Shown: in pieces, positions 46,101 to 54,095 of the stretch
How positions within the stretch are numbered: the stretch's first letter is position 1
Layout: every line of letters begins with the position of its first letter
Assembly: GCF_021183825.1 (NCBI RefSeq)
Contig: NZ_CP089211.1
Coordinates: 2,232,001 to 2,296,000 of the forward strand
Reading direction: 5' to 3'
Source of the DNA: Sinomicrobium kalidii
Lineage (GTDB): Bacteria; Bacteroidota; Bacteroidia; Flavobacteriales; Flavobacteriaceae
DNA: 64,000 bases
The notes under the pieces: model-generated
What the model saw: only the letters and a program-made list of their open reading frames with translations
Told to the model about the DNA's origin: nothing
Databases searched by the model: none
Made by a program: the position numbers and the translations under genes

Positions 46101-46301
46101 TTTATCAAAATCAGAAACATCTCCTTAGGATATAACCTGCCAAGTGATTTCTGTTCCAAATATGGGCTGAGCAATCTGAAAATCTATGTACAGGCGGTTA
46201 ATCCCGGAAGTATTTATCAATCTGTAGACTGGTACGACTTTGACGTTGATTCGACAATATTCAATCGCAGTTTTGCATTGGGAATTAATATCGGAATATA
46301 A
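43146..46301 (+). CDS. SusC/RagA family TonB-linked outer membrane transporter
   Basis: Imports oligosaccharides across the outer membrane together with its SusD partner. The 1051-residue precursor has a signal peptide ending VYAQ, a carboxypeptidase-D-like regulatory domain (SVSGTITDTQGIPMPGVNVI onward, about 27-105), the SusC signature VVVIGYGTQKKSDVTGAL (about 106-123), the plug domain with PLYVVDGVPL and DASATAIYGSRGANGVI, then the barrel ending in the aromatic-rich C-terminus SFALGINIGI. It is followed 36 bp later by susD. With the divergent GH28 gene it suggests uptake of pectic oligosaccharides (inference). Confidence 0.96.
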   Translation: MKNKYILWLSTLLLIFLSGSVYAQNRSVSGTITDTQGIPMPGVNVIIKGTNRGTSTDFDGKYSINVSQGDVLVFSYIGSKKVERPITQAGTYDVVMEMDNNQLEEVVVIGYGTQKKSDVTGALVSVDSEELMTQPVNNAFEALQGKAAGVDITSSQRPGTVGTIRIRGNRSLSASNAPLYVVDGVPLMSPSAIETLNPRDIESIEVLKDASATAIYGSRGANGVIIVSTKQGKPGRFSLNYSGVVTTSDIVDRAPSMSAADFIEFRRWAAYNLDPETYAHPDTPTYENDRTIFDSALDGQTSRDNVLKGWENGSWDPSRVTNTDWTDFVTQTAVTTEHNISASGGTEKMNAYGSFGYLNNEGTQKGQYYERYTAKLSAEIKPTDWFTLNASLNVTWSEQDYGMSTLGGRSNSIPDAIYGTAKSIYNMAVPYDPEGNLVINPGGESGIYTIMNEWEKSTQLSETMRALGSFSATFDIGEIVGGLEGLKYKMNFGPDFRHWREGVYIDATSAHKINSDGSPGTNYARLRNRRDRSWTLDNIISYNRTFSDVHNIGVTLLQTTSSWNTENSAMSANNIPKESYLWNAFGSIDLTNPDNNAGMSSGLTERQLNSYMVRVNYGFDDRYLFTVSGRWDGASQLAEGHKWDFFPSAAFAWRIKQENFLSDADWLTDLKLRFGVGTTGNSAVSPYATKGDITQIYLPFNGIGNQVGYTTNEPYYSRDQLSMANPNLGWEKTTQYNIGIDFSMFNNRINGSIDAYKSYTRDLLMEVNIPTLTGFPSTFANIGKTNNRGVEVTLNATPVETGGGFAWDTNINVAWQKDEIEELAYGKNDMVDNQWFIGESIGVEYGYDNEGIWQDTAEDRAEMELWNANGYDFSPGNVRPKDQNGDYEMTTEDRVILGNSAPRWTVGWNNTFTYKGLELGIHTYSRLGYMASLGGQAMTAHSNQMEVDYWTPDNPDAEFQKPILGQATSGSQDDFSGILGFRKASFIKIRNISLGYNLPSDFCSKYGLSNLKIYVQAVNPGSIYQSVDWYDFDVDSTIFNRSFALGINIGI

Positions 46302-46337
46302 ATAGAACGCTACAGGAAACTTATAAAAAATACGAAA

Positions 46338-48440
46338 ATGAATACTATCAAAAATATCGGAATGTACCTTGTTCTGGTCATGGGATTATCGCTATCCTCA
46401 TGTAACAAGGACTTCCTCGATGAAGAACTGACCACCCAATATTCAACCGATTATTTCGACACCCCTGAAGGGCTTGAAGAGCTCACCGTATCGCTTTATG
46501 GCAATATCCGCTGGCATTTTGGTTATGAATGGGCGTACGGAATTACCTTATACGGGACCGACGAATTCACAAATGCCAATGACCTAACCAACGAAATGTG
46601 GAATACCTATGACAACCGTCTCGGTCCGTTGGGTGCCAGTCCGGAAACCGGTGCTGCCAACAACAACGCCACCTCGCCAAGTGCCCTCTGGGACCAGATG
46701 TATTACGGTATAGCATCGTCCAACACCATAATTGCCAAGGCCCCCGAGGTCTTTGAGGACGAATCGGTCCGCAACCGTTGTCTGGCCCATGCATACTTTT
46801 TACGCGGTTATAATTATTATCGTTTAACTGCACAATACGGTGGTGTAGTACTTCAAACAGAGCCTGCCGAAGGCGTTGTCCGTAATTTCGAACGGGCCAC
46901 CGAAGAGGAATGCTGGGAACAGATAATTTCCGACTTTCGCAATGCCTACGAGCTTTTTGAAGGGGAAGTTTACACCTATGGCAAAGGAATTACCTGGACC
47001 AAGGCCACTGCTGCCCATTTCCTGGCAAAAGCCCTCTTGTTCCGTGTATCTGAACGTAACGATTCATGGAACAGTTCTTATAAAGAGGCCGACCTTAACG
47101 AGGCTATAGAAGCCTCTACTTATGCCATCAATGCCCGGGGAGGACTCACGGAAAATTACAGCGATCTGTATGCCAACTGGACGGGAGTGGATTGTGAAAT
47201 TGAACAACTAGACGAAATCCTGATGGCCGCCGGCTACAATGCAGACGGGGCCACTTCAGGACGTTTCGGCAATCGTACCTATAATTACTTTACCCCCCAG
47301 TTTTCCAACTTCTCGGGAGGTTGGGTTAAACGCGGTGTATGGATAGGCGGTATGGATTTTCAACGTTGCAGACCCACCGAATACAGTTATGCCGTTTTTG
47401 ACCACGTAAACGATGCCCGCATGTGGAAAACTTTTAAAACGGTTTACGGCGTAAACAACGTTCAGGAAGAAAACTCGGGCGTAAAAGCCGGAGATCCGGG
47501 AATTGTCATGATTCTTAATACCAGAGACGACAACACCTATAACAACTACAATTTCGGAGCTTTCGTTCAAAATCCCGACTGGACAGATACGGAAGGGCGT
47601 TTACCGGAATGGAATTTGGGCAGTCGACAAACACCCACTTCAGGGTCACTGGCCGGTGAAAAGGACCAATGGGTTCCCAATTCACTGGTTTTATATCAAA
47701 ACGGGGAGTACGTAGCTCCCCAATTTAAAAGCCAGCCCATATGCAACTTCTTTGCCGGGATCAATAAAACGGACGACGGCTCCCGTACAGCCGAAAAGGG
47801 GGATGCTCACCGCGACGTAACTATGGCACGCCTGGCCGAGACCTACCTCGTAAGAGCGGAATGTTATGTGCGCCTTAACCAGTACGGCAATGCCATGAAC
47901 GACATTAACGTTGTCCGCAGAAGAGCCCAATGGAAGCAGGGAGAAAACAGGTCTTATTACAGCGACGGTTCCCAGGCGTTTGAAAACAACAGCCTAAATA
48001 CCGAAAGTGCTGCGACGAATTATATCAATTCAAACCTGAACATGAATACCTATTATCTGTCAAACCCGGATATAGCAGTTACTACGGAAGCTTCGGATTT
48101 AACTTTAAATTCATTCCCCGATAACCTTCCTGAAGAAGATGAAGCTATTCTGGCGCAAATAGGTGCCTCAGGCCAGTACGACCGCGCATTGAACTTTATT
48201 TTGAACGAACGTACACGGGAGATGTTAGGCGAATGGCAACGCTGGGAAACCCTGTCCAGAACCGGAACCCTGATCAAGCGGACCAGGGCCTTTAATCCGG
48301 AAGCGATCAGTATTACCGAAAATAAGCACGAACTACGTCCGGTTCCGCAATCCTTTATCGACGGACTGCTGAACGAGGATGGTTCGAATCTATCTGATTC
48401 GGATAGGGCTTCCTGGCAAAATCCGGGATACGGCAATTAA
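46338..48440 (+). CDS. SusD/RagB family outer-membrane lipoprotein
   Basis: Surface glycan-binding partner of SusC. The 700-residue protein has an SPII signal (MNTIKNIGMYLVLVMGLSLS, lipobox Cys22), the SusD N-terminal pattern CNKDFLDEELTTQYSTDYF, TPR-like helices with ARCLAHAYFLRGYNYYRL and the C-terminal ERTREMLGEWQRWETLSRTG (about 631-650) that is the most reliable SusD signature. It is longer than the usual 500-600 residues, with extra loops in the middle. It is co-transcribed with susC. A 14-bp-stem hairpin follows the stop. Confidence 0.94.
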   Translation: MNTIKNIGMYLVLVMGLSLSSCNKDFLDEELTTQYSTDYFDTPEGLEELTVSLYGNIRWHFGYEWAYGITLYGTDEFTNANDLTNEMWNTYDNRLGPLGASPETGAANNNATSPSALWDQMYYGIASSNTIIAKAPEVFEDESVRNRCLAHAYFLRGYNYYRLTAQYGGVVLQTEPAEGVVRNFERATEEECWEQIISDFRNAYELFEGEVYTYGKGITWTKATAAHFLAKALLFRVSERNDSWNSSYKEADLNEAIEASTYAINARGGLTENYSDLYANWTGVDCEIEQLDEILMAAGYNADGATSGRFGNRTYNYFTPQFSNFSGGWVKRGVWIGGMDFQRCRPTEYSYAVFDHVNDARMWKTFKTVYGVNNVQEENSGVKAGDPGIVMILNTRDDNTYNNYNFGAFVQNPDWTDTEGRLPEWNLGSRQTPTSGSLAGEKDQWVPNSLVLYQNGEYVAPQFKSQPICNFFAGINKTDDGSRTAEKGDAHRDVTMARLAETYLVRAECYVRLNQYGNAMNDINVVRRRAQWKQGENRSYYSDGSQAFENNSLNTESAATNYINSNLNMNTYYLSNPDIAVTTEASDLTLNSFPDNLPEEDEAILAQIGASGQYDRALNFILNERTREMLGEWQRWETLSRTGTLIKRTRAFNPEAISITENKHELRPVPQSFIDGLLNEDGSNLSDSDRASWQNPGYGN

Positions 48441-48467
48441 TGCCCGTTATATAATTTTTGTCATGTA

Positions 48468-48536
48468 TCAGGGCCTGTCAGTACCTCCGGAAAGATGGAT
48501 TGAATGTCTTTTTTCGGAAATGCTGACAGGCCCTGA
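48468..48536. terminator. 14-bp perfect hairpin between susD and the LuxE-like gene
   Basis: TCAGGGCCTGTCAG (48468-48481) and CTGACAGGCCCTGA (48523-48536) are perfect reverse complements around a 41-nt loop that holds a T run. It lies between convergent genes and probably ends both transcripts, though neither strand has a U tail directly after the stem; it could be a dispersed palindrome. Confidence 0.6.
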
Positions 48537-48632
48537 AATATAAAACACAGATTTAAATTTGTTCTGAAAAATAAAAAACTCAGGCCATCCGTATAAAAAC
48601 CGCCTGAAAAGAATCATTCGACGTCTAACTCC

Positions 48633-49610
48633 TTACATCACCATAAGGTTGCATCCGCGTATATCGGAATTATCAAACCTGCCGAGCACTTCAAAACTGC
48701 CGTCCGGGAAAGTTTTGCCCAGGTCTTGTGTCGCTATGAACGAACAAGAGTTGACATTGGCCAGGTCTATGATGTTTATGCCCCCGGTTTTTCCGTGAGG
48801 TTGGGGAGATAAGGCATCTTCAGCATCTCTTATACGTACCTGCATCCACGGAGGGCACTGAAAATTCCCGTTTCCGAAGGAATAGGCCTGGGATAACAAT
48901 TCGGTCATACCATATTCGCTGTGAATACGGTCCGCCCCGAAACCCTTGCAAAGGATACGGTGCAGTTCTTCCCGGATAAGTTCTTTTCTGCGGCCTTTCA
49001 TGCCCCCTGTTTCCATTATTGTGGTATTCTTCAGTTGAAAATCGTGGTTTTTCACCAGGTCCAGCAGGGCAAACGAAACCCCAATCAGCAATATTTTTTT
49101 TTCTCTGCTATCCAGTTTTTCCAGTTTATCGCTCAATTCCGAAAGGTTGTGCAGGTAAAAGCCACTGTCTTCATTACCGGAACGCCGGATAAGGTCGTTT
49201 GCCATATAGATCAGAGAGGACCCCTGACGCTCCAAATAGGAAGGCAATAGCGCAAGGACCACATATTCTTCAATACGGCCGTAAAAACGCTCAAATGTGC
49301 TTAAAAAGCTCCTTTCATACAAACTTCTGTCCGTAACGTAATGTTTACTGGTGCTCATTCCCGTGGTTCCGCTGCTTGTAAACACTTCCTCGGGCGGATC
49401 TTCGGAAGAAACCACGGTATGTGTCTTAAAAAAGGATATGGGGAGGAACGGAATATCATTAAGGGATGTTACCTTCGGCGGTGTTCTGTTCAACAGATCG
49501 CAGAATCTGCCGTATACTTCGTTGTTCCGGTACTGATGCCTGAATACGTCCAGCGTTACGGCTTCAAAATCAACATCATTCGCTATGTTAAAAATGGCTT
49601 CGCTATTCAT
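48633..49610 (-). CDS. LuxE-like acyl-protein synthetase/adenylate-forming enzyme
   Basis: A 325-residue protein resembling LuxE and related members of the ANL adenylating superfamily. The nucleotide-binding loop is EEVFTSSGTTGMSTSKHYV (about 75-93), followed by later motifs METGGMKGRRKELIREEL and HSEYGMTELLSQAYSFGNG (about 233-251) that fit the adenylation core. LuxE activates fatty acids and passes them to a protein thiol; no luxC, luxD or luxAB genes are here, so bioluminescence is not implied. It is the last gene of a five-gene minus-strand run, 51 bp after the Wzz-like gene. Substrate unknown. Confidence 0.82.
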   Translation of the reverse strand: MNSEAIFNIANDVDFEAVTLDVFRHQYRNNEVYGRFCDLLNRTPPKVTSLNDIPFLPISFFKTHTVVSSEDPPEEVFTSSGTTGMSTSKHYVTDRSLYERSFLSTFERFYGRIEEYVVLALLPSYLERQGSSLIYMANDLIRRSGNEDSGFYLHNLSELSDKLEKLDSREKKILLIGVSFALLDLVKNHDFQLKNTTIMETGGMKGRRKELIREELHRILCKGFGADRIHSEYGMTELLSQAYSFGNGNFQCPPWMQVRIRDAEDALSPQPHGKTGGINIIDLANVNSCSFIATQDLGKTFPDGSFEVLGRFDNSDIRGCNLMVM

Positions 49611-49661
49611 TACAACTATTGTACACTAAAAACAACCGCTAAAAACAAAGCTCATTGTACT

Positions 49662-50648
49662 CTATTCTTCCGTTGCTATCTGCTTCATCTTCTTAAAGAG
49701 GAAGATCAACAGGAATACACCGGAAAATGCGGCAAACAGCAGTAAAGGGAACAACCATTTTTTTGTAGCAGTGATCCCCTTTATCGGGATATTTATCTTT
49801 ACGGTAACATCTTTTATCACCTTGTCAGCATCCGCCATTTCTACGGTAAGTTCTTCAATCTCATTGAATAATTGCCGCTGGGAATTTACAAGTTGACCGA
49901 GTTCCCCGGGCTGGGATTCCGCAAAATAAAATGACCGGTCTGCCGGGATCACCCGCTTTAAACTGTCGTTGCCCTGTAAACGAAGTATATCGTTAATATA
50001 GCGGATAGCTTCTTTATTACTTTTTATCCTTGCCTCCGTGTTTTGTTGCAAAACATTCTTCAATTCCCCGTAATAATCATTACTGTTGAGAAAGCCCAGT
50101 AAACCCGACACTACTTTTGCCGATTTCTTCCGGTCTTTGGTATGTATGATTATACGGTGAAATTTGTAGTTTTTTGCCGTGGTTATATCGTTAATCGAGG
50201 ATGCATCGCCTTTTAATGCCTTGAACGCTTCAAGATTGGCCGGGCTTTTCCCCAGAAAGCTGTATATATCTATTACGGGCTCTATTTCTATACCGGAAAA
50301 ATAGCTTACAGAATCTATTCCCATCGCTTTGAAAAAGCTGATATCTCCTATCTTCCTTTTCGCCTCGATTTCCTGTATGCTCGTATACAGATAATCCACA
50401 CTGCCGAAGTTGGGGACCACTATAACCTCGTTCCTGTAGGTTTTTGATCCGGAATTGTCCATAAAATACCCGGTAACAAACCCGATGGCCATCAGTATAA
50501 TGAGTATAACGGCAAATTTCCTGTAGAAAAGGAAAATATTGTAAATCCCCTTTACAATCCATTTGAAGAAATCCCTGATCTTCTGAATCAAAACACCGAG
50601 ATCTATCTCTTCGGAATTATTATTTTGTTGCGTGTTATCGCTGTTCAT
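49662..50648 (-). CDS. Wzz-like chain-length-determinant family membrane protein
   Basis: A 328-residue inner-membrane protein with one transmembrane helix near the N-terminus (FAVILIILMAIGFVTGYFM, about 45-63), a large periplasmic domain with helical segments, and a second helix close to the C-terminus (WLFPLLLFAAFSGVFLLIFL, about 298-317). This is the topology of Wzz polysaccharide co-polymerases, which set the length of surface polysaccharide chains. The primary sequence match is weak, so the call rests on topology. It lies 46 bp after the DUF6909-like gene and 51 bp before the LuxE-like gene. Confidence 0.65.
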   Translation of the reverse strand: MNSDNTQQNNNSEEIDLGVLIQKIRDFFKWIVKGIYNIFLFYRKFAVILIILMAIGFVTGYFMDNSGSKTYRNEVIVVPNFGSVDYLYTSIQEIEAKRKIGDISFFKAMGIDSVSYFSGIEIEPVIDIYSFLGKSPANLEAFKALKGDASSINDITTAKNYKFHRIIIHTKDRKKSAKVVSGLLGFLNSNDYYGELKNVLQQNTEARIKSNKEAIRYINDILRLQGNDSLKRVIPADRSFYFAESQPGELGQLVNSQRQLFNEIEELTVEMADADKVIKDVTVKINIPIKGITATKKWLFPLLLFAAFSGVFLLIFLFKKMKQIATEE

Positions 50649-50694
50649 AGTTTACAAAATTATTCTTTCTGAAAAGCCGGGTTTAAATTATTCC

Positions 50695-52410
50695 CTATCC
50701 TTCTTTATTGAGAATTTGTTCCAGTATTTTCCTGGTGATCAGGTAAGTGGGCTTTACCCCGGTAGTCCCCAGACCGCCCGAAGCAAGTGTACTTCCTGTT
50801 TCCAAAGGGTTATCAGACGCATAGTATGCATACCGTACCTTGACATCTTTGGTGATACTTTTTCTTATCCTCGATGCAGACTGTACGGCCTTCTGATAAT
50901 GCGCTCCTTCCATTTCCAGCCCTACCACGCTCCAGGTGGAATCGTGAAAGAACTTTAACAGATCCTTGTTTTGAAGGGAAGTCCCCAGCACGGTGATCAT
51001 GGTACCTTCAAATACCCTGAGGCCGTTTCCTTCAAAGTCTTCTTTACACAATTCGTTCTTAAACGGATAATTATCTGCCGTACCCTCAAAAATATGGGCA
51101 GACGGGATCATCAGGTCTCCTTTTCCACCTTCCAGTATTCCGGCTTTGCCCATTATGGATACGGAAACTACATTTAAAAAGTGTAGTTTATTTTTCTTTT
51201 CACCTTCCTGTCGTTCGGTTTTATCGCGATAAGGTTTCAAAAGCTCGTCTATTGTCTCATACGCCTGTTCTCCGAAAGCGTAATCCATAACAAAAAGTAC
51301 GGGTTTCTCCTCCTCCGTAAGTGCAGTATCAAAATTGTAATCAATATGGTTAAAATCCATTTTAGCCGTATCGAATACCTGCACGTCAATATTGGTCCCG
51401 GATGTATCGTTTATGGACAACATCCCGTTTTTATGGGCAAATGTTTTTACTTTATCCCGCATGGCTCCGTTTTCAGGAACGCTCAAGGCCTCATACAACT
51501 CCAGTTTTTCCTTGTCTGAAGTCCCCTTTTTAAGCGCTTCTGCGGCAAAGAGAGAGTTCATAACGCTGTGCATATTGGCACTGATAATGTGTATGGGGCG
51601 GTGTAGCAAATTGTGTTTCAGTAATGTTTTTTTAATGGTGTTGGCCCAGGCCTCCCCATGTATGTGATGCCCCAAACGTTCCCGGAGAATGGGGCTGAAG
51701 GTTATGATACGCTTGTTGTTGTCGCGTTCTTCTTCTATGGCAAGTTTTCCCATCCAATAGATAATATGCAGAAAACGCTCGGGTTTTTGTTTGGTGGCAA
51801 ACGCTTTATAGGCCTCGAGGGCTTCTTCAAAAGTTCGCCCGATGATATTGGCTACGTGTATCAGGGCCACTTCCCTTTCCGAGCGGGAAAGCTTTCCTTT
51901 TTTCACGGCGCTTTCCAGCTTAAACCAATCGCGGGTGGTTTCTCCCGTTTCATCTATGTAAACACGGCCGCATATTTTCCGGGATTCAATACAGAGAAAG
52001 GTAAGGTGGGTAAGAATATCATAAATATCCGAGCGCCCCCTTGTGATCTCAATGCTCATTTGTTCTTCATCTACACGATAGCAGTTCCTTCTCCGCTTGG
52101 GAGGGATTATCGGCTGAAAATGCGATTTTTTATAGCCTTCGTCGGAAGTGAGATTTACATACCGGCATTCTTCTATCCCTACGGGAAGCCTGTCCAGGAT
52201 ATACATAAGCCCGTTCAGCTCCACCTTGTCTTCGGCAATGGAGCCGTAAATTTCGGGGCGCAGTTGCAACAGGGATTGCCGGAGGGTATCGCCGGATACT
52301 CCCATAGGCTTGTAGAACCCCCTGTTGAACAGATGTCTCATGGTAATATACATCCGTTCAATGGCGTTCGTAGATTCCTGTGCTCTTGTCCTTCCTTTAA
52401 TTTTACTCAT
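50695..52410 (-). CDS. DUF6909-like protein with nucleosidase-like C-terminal region
   Basis: A 571-residue soluble protein that I associate with DUF6909, a family of Flavobacteriia with no described function. The N-terminal 200 residues are largely helical. The C-terminal part carries segments suggestive of the nucleoside phosphorylase/MTAN superfamily: FEGTMITVLGTSLQNKD, then WSVVGLEMEGAHYQKAVQSA (about 500-519), where MEGA mimics the ribose-binding Met-Glu pair, followed by VRYAYYASDNP in the place of the catalytic Asp segment. AMP nucleosidase-like architecture is therefore possible. The -7 box implies a near-leaderless transcript or a second promoter within the operon. Confidence 0.6.
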   Translation of the reverse strand: MSKIKGRTRAQESTNAIERMYITMRHLFNRGFYKPMGVSGDTLRQSLLQLRPEIYGSIAEDKVELNGLMYILDRLPVGIEECRYVNLTSDEGYKKSHFQPIIPPKRRRNCYRVDEEQMSIEITRGRSDIYDILTHLTFLCIESRKICGRVYIDETGETTRDWFKLESAVKKGKLSRSEREVALIHVANIIGRTFEEALEAYKAFATKQKPERFLHIIYWMGKLAIEEERDNNKRIITFSPILRERLGHHIHGEAWANTIKKTLLKHNLLHRPIHIISANMHSVMNSLFAAEALKKGTSDKEKLELYEALSVPENGAMRDKVKTFAHKNGMLSINDTSGTNIDVQVFDTAKMDFNHIDYNFDTALTEEEKPVLFVMDYAFGEQAYETIDELLKPYRDKTERQEGEKKNKLHFLNVVSVSIMGKAGILEGGKGDLMIPSAHIFEGTADNYPFKNELCKEDFEGNGLRVFEGTMITVLGTSLQNKDLLKFFHDSTWSVVGLEMEGAHYQKAVQSASRIRKSITKDVKVRYAYYASDNPLETGSTLASGGLGTTGVKPTYLITRKILEQILNKEG

Positions 52411-52425
52411 ATCTTATTTTCCGCA

Positions 52426-52433
52426 CAAAAATA
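52426..52433 (-). promoter_or_regulatory. Candidate -7 box for the DUF6909-like gene
   Basis: The minus strand reads TATTTTTG, exact to TAnnTTTG, 15 nt before the start codon and within the 125-bp gap after the GH3-like gene. Confidence 0.45.
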
Positions 52434-52535
52434 CGGGATTTTATATTATCTCACCTATTTGAGTTGCTCCGTTGACGAGTGAGGGCATTTTTAATCCCGG
52501 AATCAGGAAAACATGGGTGTTCTCCTATGCGCTCA

Positions 52536-54041
52536 TCAATGCCCGGCTGCTTTATACTCGTACAGCGCTTCAGCGAGTTTGCGGTCGTTCGACAGGCGTT
52601 GTACCTTGTTCTGCCCGCCGAGTTTGCCTACGCTTTTCATATATCCGGCAAAGCCGTCTTTTCTTATTTTCGTAATCTTCAGGGGCTGTAATATATTTCC
52701 CGCTATCAGATCATAATAGTAACTGTTTTGCTCCTGCAACACCCGGTCTATCTTCAGGGCGAAGCCGGACATGTTTTCGGGTTCCTTTTCAAATTCGATA
52801 AACCATTCGTGGTACGGAAGTTCCCCCTCCCCGGGTTCGGTTTGCGGGGCAACGGTAAATTCGTTGATACTGACGTCAAAATTTTCAATGGCCTGCCGCA
52901 TGGCTTCTTCCACTTCCTTGGCAATGACGTGTTCCCCGAAGGCAGAGGTAAAGTGTTTTATCCTGCCGGAAACGACGACCCTGTAGGGTTTCAATGAAGT
53001 AAACTGAACGGTATCGCCCAGGTTATACGCCCAGAGTCCGGCATTTGTAGAAATGATCATTACATAATTTACCCCGGTCTCTACATCCCTTATGGTGAGG
53101 CGTTCCGGGTTTTCTTCAAAAAATTCATCGGCCCGGATAAACTCATAAAAAATACCGGAATCCAGTTGCAGCAGCATCCCGTCTTCCTGTTGGGAATCCT
53201 GATAGGCAAAAAAACCTTCACTGGCGGGAAAGAGCTCTATACTGTCTACTTTCCTGCCTATAAGCTGCTCGAATTTGGCCCGGTACGGTTCAAAATTCAC
53301 CCCGCCGTAAATGAAAAGTCCGAAATTCTTGAAAATATCCCCTATTTTCTTTCCTGTTCTGGCGTGGAGTTTTTCAAAATACATCTGCACCCAGGAGGGG
53401 ATACCGCTTATCACGGTCATGTTTTCCTTCAGGGTTTCCTCTACAATGGCATTGACCTTGGTCTCCCAATCCTCTATGCAATTCGTTTCCCAACTGGGCA
53501 TGCGGTTCTTTTGCAGGTACCCGGGAACATAATGGGCCACAATCCCGGACAAACGCCCCAGTTTAATGCCGTTTTTCTCATTCAGCTCGGGGCTTCCCTG
53601 TAAAAAGATCATCTTGCCATTTACAAATCCGGCATTTCCCGTTTCGTGAATGTAACAAAGGATGGCATTTCTTGCTGCCTGAATGTGATGGGGCATGGAA
53701 TCGGCAGTAAGCGGAATGTATTTTGCCCCGGATGTGGTTCCGGAGGTCTTGGCAAAATACAGTGGTTTCCCTTTCCATAGTACGTTTTCTTCTCCTTTCA
53801 CCACCCTGTCTATATAGGGCCTTAATGCCTCATAGTCACGAACGGGCACCCTGTCCACAAAATCGCTGTGGGACTTTATACTGCTGAAATCATGATCGTT
53901 GCCGAATACCGTGGATGTTGCAGATGCAATGAGTTCACGGAATACTTTATCCTGGGTCTCCACCGGACGGACGGCCCATTTCTGAATTTTATTATAGGTA
54001 GTTCTTGCAAATATTTTTGCGCCAAAGGACTTTAATGACAT
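52536..54041 (-). CDS. GH3 family acyl-amido synthetase
   Basis: A 501-residue member of the GH3 family (named after plant auxin-responsive proteins), which adenylates a carboxylic acid and joins it to an amino acid or amine. The adenylation loop FAKTSGTTSGAKYIPLTADS (about 95-114) is clear, followed by the family segments FGLFIYGGVNFEPYRAKFEQ and ELFPASEGFFAYQD (about 270-283), TRIRDVETGVNYVMIISTNA and GLWAYNLGDTVQF (about 335-347). Bacterial substrates are unknown. It lies 54 bp downstream of the M23 peptidase gene and 125 bp upstream of the DUF6909-like gene on the same strand. Confidence 0.9.
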   Translation of the reverse strand: MSLKSFGAKIFARTTYNKIQKWAVRPVETQDKVFRELIASATSTVFGNDHDFSSIKSHSDFVDRVPVRDYEALRPYIDRVVKGEENVLWKGKPLYFAKTSGTTSGAKYIPLTADSMPHHIQAARNAILCYIHETGNAGFVNGKMIFLQGSPELNEKNGIKLGRLSGIVAHYVPGYLQKNRMPSWETNCIEDWETKVNAIVEETLKENMTVISGIPSWVQMYFEKLHARTGKKIGDIFKNFGLFIYGGVNFEPYRAKFEQLIGRKVDSIELFPASEGFFAYQDSQQEDGMLLQLDSGIFYEFIRADEFFEENPERLTIRDVETGVNYVMIISTNAGLWAYNLGDTVQFTSLKPYRVVVSGRIKHFTSAFGEHVIAKEVEEAMRQAIENFDVSINEFTVAPQTEPGEGELPYHEWFIEFEKEPENMSGFALKIDRVLQEQNSYYYDLIAGNILQPLKITKIRKDGFAGYMKSVGKLGGQNKVQRLSNDRKLAEALYEYKAAGH

Positions 54042-54095
54042 ATTCTGAATTTGACAAAATCACCATAACCTTATAAGGGTATTGTTCCCCGCTCT

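Noticed and set aside
48633..49610. LuxE-like gene as a sign of bioluminescence
   Set aside because: No luxA, luxB, luxC or luxD is nearby and LuxE-like ANL proteins have other roles.
52536..54041. GH3 protein as evidence of plant hormone metabolism
   Set aside because: The name comes from plant homologues; bacterial members are widespread and their substrates are unknown.
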